A stretch of 25,743 nucleotides of DNA from assembly GCA_002479145.1 (NCBI GenBank), contig DLLX01000059.1, forward strand, positions 1 through 25,743, given 5' to 3'. Source of the stretch: Prevotella sp. UBA7551. GTDB lineage: Bacteria; Bacteroidota; Bacteroidia; Bacteroidales; Bacteroidaceae. The translations under genes were made by a program, and so were the position numbers. The notes beneath the pieces are model-generated. The model did no database searches. It was not told where the DNA came from and was given only the letters and a program-made list of their open reading frames with translations. Each line of letters starts with the position of its first letter. Positions within the stretch are counted from its first letter, which is position 1. Shown here piece after piece: positions 15,671 to 24,000 of this stretch.

Positions 15671-16705
15671 ATGAATATCAACTTGTTAGAAGACAGTCAG
15701 CTCTCTCTGTTGAGGGAGCTGATTACTGACTCTGTGAAGGTCGTCATCGTAGTCCATAGGTCGCCCGACGGCGATGCCATGGGCTCGATGTTGGCTTGGG
15801 GAATGTACCTGCAGTCCATGGGAAAGGAGGTGACTTGCGTCATTCCCGACGCTGCCCCCGATTTCCTGTTGTGGCTTCCTGACACCAATGCCCTGCTCCG
15901 TTTCGACAAGTGTCCGGACGAAGCGCGGGCTGCTTTCGCTGCGGCCGACCTCATCTGCTGCCTCGATTTCAACGACTTGTCGCGCACGGAAGATGTCGCC
16001 CATGCTGTCCGCGACAGTCAGGCGCGTCTTCTCCTCATCGACCATCACGTCGCTCCCACCCTCGAGACGGCACTCTCGGTGTCACGGCCTTCATTGTCGA
16101 GCACCTCGGAGCTGGTATTCCGGTTGATATGGCAGCTGGGCGGCTACGACGCAATGACCCTTCCGATGGCGCAGTGTATCTATTGTGGCATGATGACCGA
16201 CACGGGCGCGTTCACCTACAACTCCAATTCTCCCGAGCTGTACCTCATCATCAGCTACCTGCTCGCAAAGGGGATTGACAAGGACCGTATCTACAACCGC
16301 GTCTATCATAACTATTCGCCGAATGCCATTCGCTTCCGTTCCTATTTGATTTACAGGAAAATGCGGGTCGTGCCGGCCCTTCACGCCGCCTACTTCACCG
16401 TCACCCGCGACGAGATGCGCCGTTTCCGCTTCATCAAGGGCGACCTCGAGGGCGTGGTCAACATCCCCCAGAAAATCAGGAAACTCAAGCTCTCCATCTC
16501 TTTGCGTGAGGATACCGAGCACGACAACGTCATCCGAGTCAGTCTCCGTTCTGGCAACGGCTTCCATTGCCGTCCCATGGCAGAGGCATTTTTCCATGGC
16601 GGCGGTCATGAAGATGCCGCGGGCGGTCGCCTGGAGTGCTCCATCAAGGAGGCCGAGCAGGTGGTGTTGCGCGCGCTGACCGCCTACAAGGACCAGTTGC
16701 AATGA
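15671..16705 (+). CDS. nrnA: DHH-family phosphoesterase, NrnA-like (nanoRNase / pAp phosphatase)
   Basis: The 344-residue protein has the DHH domain motifs HRSPDGDAMGS (29-39), CLDFND (97-102) and IDHH (123-126) and the later GMMTDTGAF. A DHHA1 domain follows with GGGHEDAAGG (310-319). This pattern marks the NrnA branch, which degrades short oligoribonucleotides or cyclic-dinucleotide products such as pApA and dephosphorylates 3'-phosphoadenosine 5'-phosphate. The reaction preference is inferred. The frame extends upstream into the preceding gene (15593). The ATG at 15671, after a 22-bp gap, is chosen because the DHH fold starts there. Confidence 0.9.
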   Translation: MNINLLEDSQLSLLRELITDSVKVVIVVHRSPDGDAMGSMLAWGMYLQSMGKEVTCVIPDAAPDFLLWLPDTNALLRFDKCPDEARAAFAAADLICCLDFNDLSRTEDVAHAVRDSQARLLLIDHHVAPTLETALSVSRPSLSSTSELVFRLIWQLGGYDAMTLPMAQCIYCGMMTDTGAFTYNSNSPELYLIISYLLAKGIDKDRIYNRVYHNYSPNAIRFRSYLIYRKMRVVPALHAAYFTVTRDEMRRFRFIKGDLEGVVNIPQKIRKLKLSISLREDTEHDNVIRVSLRSGNGFHCRPMAEAFFHGGGHEDAAGGRLECSIKEAEQVVLRALTAYKDQLQ

Positions 16706-16798
16706 CCCTATCGGGGAACGCTGCCACCCATGTTGCCCCGTAATGTCAAAAGTAACTAAAAATGCGGGCCACCTTATGGCTTAACGGCTGAATTGCTA

Positions 16799-16806
16799 TA
16801 ACTTTG
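16799..16806 (+). promoter_or_regulatory. Bacteroidota -7 box for the DUF4827 gene
   Basis: TAACTTTG is an exact consensus match lying 33 bp before the ATG at 16840. An alternative TTG start (16804) falls inside this box and is therefore rejected as a start. No -33 element was clear. Confidence 0.55.
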
Positions 16807-16839
16807 CAACCAAATATTATTTGGACGTATAACATTTCG

Positions 16840-17487
16840 ATGAAGAAAACCCTTTTCCTTCTCTTTCCGTTTGTAGTGCTGCTGCTTTCGGCGTGCAGCA
16901 ATGATGAAACTTACGCCAATCAGCGTAAGCGGGAGAACAATGCCATCAATCAATACCTCAAGGACAGTGCTGTGACCGTCATTTCGGAGCAGGACTTCTT
17001 TGACCACGACACGACAACCGACGTGTCGAAGAATGAGTTTGTCCTCCTGAAGTCGTCGGGCATCTACCTCCAGATTGTCGAGAAAGGATGCGGAGAGAAA
17101 ATCAAGGACGGCGAGACGGCTACGGTGCTGTGCCGCTTTACGGAGCGCAACCTCCTTACCGACAGCATCATCGCCACCAACAACATCCTCTACTTCAGTG
17201 CGTTGGTTGATAAGATGTCTGTCACCAACACCTCCGGCACCTTCACGGCTTCCTTCGATCCCACATCGAGTGTGATGTATCAGATTTACGGTAGGAGCGC
17301 AGGCAGCACGCAAGTGCCCGATGGATGGCTTTCACCATTGCCTTTCATCAACATTGGTCGACCCCGAACTGCCGACGACCGCATAGCCCGTGTGCGCATC
17401 ATCGTGCCTTCCACGGAGGGCACCTATGCCGCCACCACGTCAGTTTATCCGTGCCTCTACGACATTACCTATGAGCGGGGACGTTAA
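16840..17487 (+). CDS. DUF4827-type lipoprotein
   Basis: The 215-residue protein has a lipoprotein signal peptide: MKK, a hydrophobic core and the lipobox LLSAC (15-19), with the lipidated cysteine at 19. The next residues, SNDE, include two acidic residues, as in the Bacteroidota lipoprotein export signal, so it may reach the cell surface (inference). The mature part (DFFDHDTT, the GEKIKDGETATVLCRFTERNL block) matches what I recall of DUF4827 proteins, which sit next to glmM in Bacteroides. Their role is unknown; the region around KIKDGE is somewhat like FKBP-type isomerases, but that is weak. It is followed by glmM after 93 bp. Confidence 0.75.
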   Translation: MKKTLFLLFPFVVLLLSACSNDETYANQRKRENNAINQYLKDSAVTVISEQDFFDHDTTTDVSKNEFVLLKSSGIYLQIVEKGCGEKIKDGETATVLCRFTERNLLTDSIIATNNILYFSALVDKMSVTNTSGTFTASFDPTSSVMYQIYGRSAGSTQVPDGWLSPLPFINIGRPRTADDRIARVRIIVPSTEGTYAATTSVYPCLYDITYERGR

Positions 17488-17580
17488 AAAGTGGGTGCTG
17501 TCCATTTCCGACGCACACCTACCCATCGAATGAAGGTGGCAGGACGCTCCTAAAATGAAATTACAAAACTAAATAAAGAT

Positions 17581-18975
17581 ATGACACTTATAAAATCCAT
17601 CTCTGGCATCCGGGGCACAATCGGAGGCCAGCCCGGCGACACCCTCAACCCGCTGGACATTGTGAAGTTCACCACGGCGTATGCCAAGTTTATCCGTCAG
17701 CATGGCCACTCTGACAGTCACCACATCGTCGTAGGACGCGATGCGCGCATCTCTGGCGACATGGTGCGCCACGTAGTCTGCGGCACTTTGATGGGGATGG
17801 GCTACGATGTGCTCGACATCGGACTTGCCACTACCCCCACTACCGAGCTTGCCGTCCGCATGAGTGAGGCGGCAGGTGGCATCATCATCACCGCCAGCCA
17901 CAACCCCCGTCAGTGGAATGCCCTCAAGTTGCTCAACCATGAGGGCGAGTTCCTCACCAAGGACGACGGCAATGCCGTGCTCGACATCGCTGCCAAGGAG
18001 GCATTCGACTATGCCGATGTGGACCATCTGGGCAGCTACCGCAAGGACGACAGCTTCAATGCGCGCCACATCGACTCCGTCCTCGCGCTCGATTTGGTGG
18101 ATGTGGAGGCCATCCGCAACCGCCATTTCCGTGTGGTCGTCGACTCCATCAACTCCGTTGGGGGCATCATACTTCCCCAACTCCTCGACCGTCTCGGGGT
18201 GAGCTACACCTTCCTCAATGGCGAGGCCAACGGCGACTTCGCCCACAATCCCGAGCCGTTGGAGAAGAACCTCAGCGGTATTATGGGCGAGGTGGCCAAG
18301 GGTGGTTATGACCTTGGAGTGGTCGTTGACCCCGATGTGGACCGTCTGGCGTTCATCCAGGAGGACGGAAAGATGTTTGGTGAGGAGTACACCCTTGTGA
18401 GTGTGGCCGACTATGTACTCGACCATGTGAAGGGAAGCACCGTCTCCAACCTTAGCTCCACGCGCGCTTTGCGCGACGTTACCGAGCGTCATGGCTGCCA
18501 ATATTACGCCGCAGCCGTCGGCGAGGTCAACGTCACTACCAAGATGAAGGCCGTAGGCGCCGTCATTGGCGGCGAGGGCAACGGCGGAGTCATCTACCCC
18601 GAGAGCCACTATGGCCGCGACGCACTCGTGGGCATCGCCCTCTTCCTCAGCTCCTTGGCGCAGAAGGGCATGAAATGCAGCAAGTTGCGCAAGACGTTCC
18701 CCAACTATTTCATCGCCAAGAACCGCATCGACCTCACCCCCGACACCGACATGGATGCCATCCTCGCCAAGGTCAAGGAGCGTTTCGGCTCTATGAAAGA
18801 CGTGCAGGTGACGGACATTGACGGTGTGAAGCTCGACTTCCCCACCAAGTGGGTGCACCTCCGCAAGAGCAACACTGAGCCGATCATGCGCGTCTATAGC
18901 GAGGCTTCCACCATGGAGGAGGCCGACGCACTTGGCAAGCAGCTCATGGATGTGGTCGCCGAGATGACCAAATGA
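17581..18975 (+). CDS. glmM: Phosphoglucosamine mutase
   Basis: The 464-residue alpha-D-phosphohexomutase converts glucosamine-6-phosphate to glucosamine-1-phosphate on the way to UDP-GlcNAc for peptidoglycan and LPS. It carries the phosphoserine loop TASHNP (104-109, Ser106), the Mg-binding loop DPDVDR (250-255), the sugar-binding loop GGEGNGG (330-336) and the phosphate-binding loop RKSNTEP (428-434). The phosphoserine loop is followed by RQWNALKLLN. Phosphomannomutase or phosphoglucomutase activity is possible from the fold alone, but length and loops fit the Bacteroidota protein called GlmM. It follows the DUF4827 gene and is followed by structured intergenic sequence. Confidence 0.9.
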   Translation: MTLIKSISGIRGTIGGQPGDTLNPLDIVKFTTAYAKFIRQHGHSDSHHIVVGRDARISGDMVRHVVCGTLMGMGYDVLDIGLATTPTTELAVRMSEAAGGIIITASHNPRQWNALKLLNHEGEFLTKDDGNAVLDIAAKEAFDYADVDHLGSYRKDDSFNARHIDSVLALDLVDVEAIRNRHFRVVVDSINSVGGIILPQLLDRLGVSYTFLNGEANGDFAHNPEPLEKNLSGIMGEVAKGGYDLGVVVDPDVDRLAFIQEDGKMFGEEYTLVSVADYVLDHVKGSTVSNLSSTRALRDVTERHGCQYYAAAVGEVNVTTKMKAVGAVIGGEGNGGVIYPESHYGRDALVGIALFLSSLAQKGMKCSKLRKTFPNYFIAKNRIDLTPDTDMDAILAKVKERFGSMKDVQVTDIDGVKLDFPTKWVHLRKSNTEPIMRVYSEASTMEEADALGKQLMDVVAEMTK

Positions 18976-18991
18976 CCTTTTTTGTAGCCCA

Positions 18992-19030
18992 ACAGCCCGC
19001 TTCCGTTCTCAGAAGCAGTCCTCGGGCTGT
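18992..19030. other. Hairpin downstream of glmM
   Basis: ACAGCCCG (18992-18999) pairs with CGGGCTGT (19023-19030). An inner GCTTC/GAAGC pairing (18999-19003, 19012-19016) sits inside, so a two-tier stem-loop is possible. A T-run (18978-18983) precedes rather than follows it, so a classic terminator is doubtful. It starts 17 bp after the glmM stop. Confidence 0.4.
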
Positions 19031-19081
19031 GCGGCGCAAGTCCACCTATTAGCGTACCACATCGTCCGTAGCACACTCAGT

Positions 19082-19112
19082 CCCCCGACAATCCTACAGT
19101 GACTGTCGGGGG
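19082..19112. other. GC-rich stem-loop between glmM and the AraC-type gene
   Basis: CCCCCGACA (19082-19090) and TGTCGGGGG (19104-19112) form a perfect 9-bp stem with a 13-base loop. It lies 61 bp before the -7 box of the next gene. There is no T-run after it on the plus strand. It could be a Rho-type pause or terminator for glmM, or an upstream regulatory site. Confidence 0.4.
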
Positions 19113-19172
19113 GCTGTGCGTTTCTGATCGAGAAGTTTTTAGGGTTTTGTCGGCCGATTGGGATAAAAATTG

Positions 19173-19180
19173 TAATTTTG
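19173..19180 (+). promoter_or_regulatory. Bacteroidota -7 box for the AraC-type regulator gene
   Basis: TAATTTTG is an exact TAnnTTTG match, 34 bp before the ATG at 19215. A TTTTG (19145-19149) is upstream at 23 bp, a little far for a -33 element. Confidence 0.5.
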
Positions 19181-19214
19181 CACGCAGAATCGGTGTCTAA
19201 ATCAAGCTTGTCGT

Positions 19215-20429
19215 ATGAAAACATTGTTCTTGCTTCAATTCGCCAGTTGCCTCTTCATGCTGGTCAATGCGTTCATCATCGGCATCACCCGACTTCAGGT
19301 GAGGTGGGTCAGCCGTCGCTATGAGCTGTCGCGGTGGCTGGTGTTCGCCGGAATCATGGGGCTGGCTGCGCAATATTTCATCCAGATGCGCTACGGTTTC
19401 CGGGCCACCGGCGATGACCAGGGGGCCGTCGTCAACATCCTGATCTACACGCCCTGCTTCACGTTGATTTCCTTAGCTATCTACAATATCGAGGCTACCC
19501 ATGCCCGTCGCAGGAAGATGAACCTGGTTTGCGGTGGCATCTATGCCGCGATCGTGGCTTGCTTCTGCATCGGCTATTCCCAAAGTGGCTGCCTACACAT
19601 TGGCGCATGGCGCTATGCCATGCTCTTTCTCTTCATCGTCAGTGTGGTCTATTGCATCAGCTCCATCGTCCGTGAGCTGATTAAGCGGCGCAAATTGCTG
19701 GAGAATATGACCGGCGGCGACCTCATTCCTTATGTGCGCTACGCCCAGGCCAGTATGCTCATCCTGTTGCTCGCTTCCCTCATCATGCCTTTCGCCATCA
19801 TTTCCACCACGTTGCTCTATTGTGTCGCGCCTTTTGCCCTGTTGTCCCTTCTCTTCTTTGTCCTGAGTTTCGTGGCTCTGGGCAACAGCTACGTCCCTAC
19901 CGAGGAGCTGCTCGACACCGAGGAAGCCACCACAGGACCATGCGCTACGGAGCAGCCAGACGCCATGGAGGGCCATTGTGCGGCGTCCACCCCACAGCCC
20001 ACATCAGTCCCTGCCGATGCTGCCGCGCCCGAAGCGTTGCTTTCCGACGACCGTCGGCGGCTGATTAAGGAAAGGCTGGACGGCTGGTGCGCCGGACTGG
20101 GCTATAAGGATGGCACGGTCAACCTGCTTTCCCTTTCCCATGCCTTGCACATCTCGCGCGATAAGATGAGCCGATTCTTCGACCAGTGTCTAAAGACCAC
20201 CTTCCGTATATGGCTCAGCGATATCCGATTTTGTGCGGCCAAGAAGATGATGCTTGAGTTTCCCGACTACAGCAATGATGTCATCTCTTCGGAGTGTGGC
20301 TTCTCTTCCCGTACCCACCTCTACCGCATCTTCAAGGCAAGGGAGGACTGCACGCCGACCGCTTGGCGCGAGCAGCAGCTTGCCTTTCGTGCCGAGGACG
20401 GGGCGGTTGACGCTGGCGGGGCGGCATAG
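19215..20429 (+). CDS. Membrane-anchored AraC-type regulator: seven TM helices plus HTH
   Basis: The 404-residue protein has seven predicted hydrophobic helices (about 4-24, 40-58, 72-92, 104-121, 134-154, 178-198, 200-222). A low-complexity Ala/Pro/Thr linker (about 230-275) follows, then an AraC-family DNA-binding domain. The two HTH parts are LLSLSHALHISRDKMSRFFD (from 304) and the C-terminal VISSECGFSSRTHLYRIFKA (356-375). No periplasmic sensor domain is visible, so sensing would have to be in the membrane. This layout is a one-component transcription factor tethered to the inner membrane. Its target is unknown. The next gene, across 590 bp, is the BspA-type surface protein, which makes it a candidate target (inference). 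Confidence 0.8.
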   Translation: MKTLFLLQFASCLFMLVNAFIIGITRLQVRWVSRRYELSRWLVFAGIMGLAAQYFIQMRYGFRATGDDQGAVVNILIYTPCFTLISLAIYNIEATHARRRKMNLVCGGIYAAIVACFCIGYSQSGCLHIGAWRYAMLFLFIVSVVYCISSIVRELIKRRKLLENMTGGDLIPYVRYAQASMLILLLASLIMPFAIISTTLLYCVAPFALLSLLFFVLSFVALGNSYVPTEELLDTEEATTGPCATEQPDAMEGHCAASTPQPTSVPADAAAPEALLSDDRRRLIKERLDGWCAGLGYKDGTVNLLSLSHALHISRDKMSRFFDQCLKTTFRIWLSDIRFCAAKKMMLEFPDYSNDVISSECGFSSRTHLYRIFKAREDCTPTAWREQQLAFRAEDGAVDAGGAA

Positions 20430-20580
20430 TCCGTCCATCAGCGGGCAAGGCAACTTGTCATCTCCACATCTCGCTTTCTCCTTTTTACCGCCTTTCTGTT
20501 CTCTCGGGTAGGAGTGATAAACTGCTGTGTATCAGTGTGATATGTTTTTGCGCCGTCCTATGGTTTTTTCTGTCTTGCAA

Positions 20581-20661
20581 TAGGGGCTTAATCAGCTCGT
20601 CATTTAGGCTCTTTTGCGACGTGATATAGGCTCTATGGCAAGGTAATAGGGGCTATATCAC
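20581..20661. repeat. Four degenerate TAGG(GG)CT motifs at 20-24 bp spacing, the last two forming a hairpin
   Basis: TAGG begins at 20581, 20605, 20627 and 20647, each followed by a CT within four bases, giving spacings of 24, 22 and 20 bp. The last two lie in a strong inverted repeat: GTGATATAG (20621-20629) and CTATATCAC (20653-20661) are perfectly complementary. An inner CTAT/ATAG pairing leaves a loop of about nine bases. No T-run follows, so it is not a plain terminator. Role unknown; it may be an operator or RNA element. Confidence 0.5.
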
Positions 20662-20924
20662 GAGGCAAAGGAAATGGGCTGGAAAAGCGTGTTGTGCGAC
20701 TTGACCTTGCTGTGTAGGGAAAAGGGTAGGGCAGATGCCGCGCGGGACCTCTCGGAAGCATTCCTTCCAGCTTGAGTTTTGCATTCTTCTGTTTTCTTAA
20801 TTTATGTCAAATCACCTTCCCTCGACTTCAAGCAAGTGTCGCTTTCGTGGCAAAGAGACACCTGTTCGACATGAAAGAAACACCCCAAATGACCAAAGCG
20901 ACAGATTGTTTCGAGGGAATCGGC

Positions 20925-20932
20925 TACCTTTG
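20925..20932 (+). promoter_or_regulatory. Bacteroidota -7 box for the BspA-type gene
   Basis: TACCTTTG matches TAnnTTTG exactly. A TTG at 20906-20908 is 16 bp upstream, slightly close for -33. If used, the transcript has a leader of roughly 80 bp before the ATG at 21020. Confidence 0.5.
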
Positions 20933-21019
20933 TACGCCGAAGACAGTGCGGCGGCATCCTTGACTGCGGCACCGCTTGCGTCATGACAACCGAGAAATAA
21001 TCAGAACAAGAACAACAAA

Positions 21020-24000
21020 ATGAAGACACCTGCTCAACCAATCGACCGTGTGCGCAGCCTCATGGCGGCACTGCTCATCGCTTTGTTCGTTCCGTTGTGT
21101 GCCGTAGCACAGGATGAAACAGGCATCACCTACACGGTGTTGCGCGATTGTAGCGACACGGGTTACGACGACAACCAGACCCCCAACTTCCTTTTTGATG
21201 GATCGACATCCACCAAATGGCACATGAACCGCTTCAAGGATGGCGGCAACCGACGTGTCATCACCTTCCAGACGAGCGTGCCCGTCAATGTGTGCGGCTA
21301 CCGAATCAGCACAGGCGACGACGAGGAGAGCATCAATCTGGCACGCAACCCCAAGACTTGGAAACTGTACGGGAGAAACGACCAACCCACCAGTAAGGAG
21401 AGCACGGAGGGCTGGACGCTCATCAGCACCGTCGAGAACGACGAGCAACTGACGGGCGAAAAGTTTATGACCGCCACCTACAGCTGTCCCACGTCGGACA
21501 AGTACCAGTACTTTCGGTGGGAGATAACCGCCGTCCGCGACCCAAAGAACGACTGTGTGCAGGCTTCGGAGTTCTCGCTCGTCCAGGCCACGCCATTTGT
21601 GGAGTGGAACAAAACAGCCAAAGCCCTTACCTTCAAGTTTGGCAACAAGCCCGAAGCGGGACAGCCTGCAGATGAAAACTGTCAGTATTATGAAATCAAT
21701 CAGCAGACTATAGATTACCCAGCATGGAGAGAAGCGTTACAAGGAGGAGTGACGAAGGCCTTCTTCGACAACAGCTTCAAGTATTTCCAACCCACGACTT
21801 GCCGCGCATGGTTTCGAGACGGTGTCTGCTTGACATCCATCGAGGGTATGGAGAACCTCAATACGGATGCAGTGACGGACATGGGCAGGATGTTTTATTA
21901 TTGTGCTCAACTGAAGTCTATCGACCTTACCCATTTCAACACGGCGCAGGTGAAGAGCATGCAAGCGATGTTTCATTTTTGCGAAAGTCTGACCACGCTT
22001 GATGTGTCGCGGTTCAGTACGGCGAATGTGACGGACATGAGTCAGATGTTCTATAATTGTAAGCAGCTGACCACACTTGATGTGTCCCAGTTCAATACCG
22101 CGCAGGTGACGGATATGAGTCACATGTTTGCTTTTTGCGAGAATTTGCGCACCCTCGATTTGTCTGAGTTCACCACCGCCAATGTGACGAACATGACCGA
22201 GATGTTTAGCAACTGTTCCCAGCTTCAAACCATATATGTGGCGTACACCTTTACCACGGAGAAATGCAAAAACGATAACAATAACATGTTCGCTCTGTGC
22301 AAGAATTTGAAGGGAGCGGTTGCATACGTCTCAGGTAACACCGGTACAAGTCTTGCCAACTACATAGACGGTTACTTCATGGACATCGCCTACGCCCGGT
22401 GGAGCGACGACGGCAAGACGCTCACCTTCTATAGCAACCACGACCGGAAGGAAAGCGACTGTGGTTTGCTCCATGGTATGCTCCATGGCGATGAAATAGA
22501 AGCGCCCTCATGGTTTGGAACGTCTGAGGATGATGTGGCAAGGGTAGAGAACTGCACCAAAGTGGTGTTTGACGAGAGCTTCCAAAAGGCACGCCCCACC
22601 AACTGTGCTTATTGGTTTTTATTCTTCAAGTCTCTTGAAAACATCGAGGGCATTGAGCATCTGAACACCTCCGAGGTCACCACAATGGAGAGTATGTTTT
22701 ATGAATGTGGAATCAAAACGGCTCTTGATTTGTCAGCACTCAATACCTCCAAGGTGCAGAATATGGCCAATATGTTTGAACAAGCCACCATCTCTTCTCT
22801 TAATCTTTCGGGACTTGACTGCTCAGCGGTGACGAATATGGAGGCAATGTTTAACGTGGCTACCGTGCCTTCGCTCAACCTTTCAGGCTTGCGCACATCC
22901 AACTTGGAAGAGATGGGCAGCATGTTTGAGTCTTTAACGACCGAGGGTGAACTCGATTTGTCCGGCTTCCGTACCGAGCACGTGACCGACATGAACTCCC
23001 TATTCTCGGGTTGCACGGCCAAGGCGATTCGCCTGTCCAACGATTTCAACACTTCCAACGTGACCGATATGGGCCGCATGTTTAAACAATGTAAGAATAT
23101 TTCCACATTGGACCTTTCGCTCTTCAATACGGCCAAGGTAACGAATATGCGCGAAATGTTCCGCAGCTGCTCTGCGCTCAAGGAACTCAACCTGTCCAGT
23201 TTTAACACAGAAAATGTGACGGACATGGCCAGTATGTTTTATGAATGCTCCTCACTCACCTCACTTGACCTTTCGAAGTTTAGCACTGATAAGGTGGAGG
23301 AAATCTATGGAATGTTCGGATACTGCTCCTCGCTCACCCAGCTTGACCTCAAGCATTTCAATACTCAGAAAGTAGGAAGCCTTGAAAGTATGTTTGAAGG
23401 CTGCTCTGCCCTGGAGTCTTTGGACATCTCCGGGTTCAATACTGCGGTGGTGAGATACATGCCAAGCATGTTCAAGGACTGCAAGAGTCTCCAAACGCTT
23501 AACGTGTCGAGCCTCAACACGGAGAACGTCTTGAACATGGCCTCCATGTTCAGCGGCTGCTCCACACTCAAGGAACTCGACCTGATGAATTTCAATACCG
23601 CCAATGTGCAAACCTTGAAAAACATGTTTGACGGCTGTTCTTCGTTGGTATGGATCTTTGCGGACAGCAAGTTTTCCACAGCAGCCTGTACCTCTGGCAA
23701 CGATATGTTCAAAGGTTGCACGTCACTGCTGGGTGCCATCAACTTTGATCCTGCCAAGACCGACCACACCTATGCCAACAACACCACGGGGTATTTTGCC
23801 GACAAGAGCAAGGAGCGCAGTACTTATGTGCGCTTCAAGGACGGCACACTCACGTTCTATTACAGCTATTTCAAGCAGGATGGTGACTATGAGTTGAACA
23901 TTGACCAGAATGATCCGGACTGGCTGAGAAAAAGAAGCAGCATCACCAAGGCCGTCTTTGACCGGAGCTTCAAAGACCAGTCGCCCTGGACGTGCCGCCG

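Larger units (their letters stand above)
20430..21019. other. 590-bp intergenic region between regulator and surface protein
   Basis: No convincing gene is present. From left to right it holds a T-rich stretch, a degenerate TAGG-type repeat series with a hairpin (20581-20661), a G-rich unmarked stretch, and the promoter box for the surface protein (20925-20932). Short reading frames here have no recognisable features and are treated as chance. Confidence 0.6.

Noticed and set aside
16712..16740. A CGGGG/CCCCG inverted repeat after nrnA as a terminator
   Set aside because: The stem is only five pairs with a long loop and no T-run, so it is too weak to list as a feature.
17569..18858. A 429-residue open frame on the minus strand
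   Set aside because: It lies opposite glmM, whose motifs are complete; the mirror frame reflects the high-GC codon bias of that gene and has no recognisable domain.
20581..20661. The spaced TAGG motifs as a CRISPR array
   Set aside because: The repeat core is only 4-8 bases and degenerate, spacers vary in similarity, and there are no cas genes nearby.
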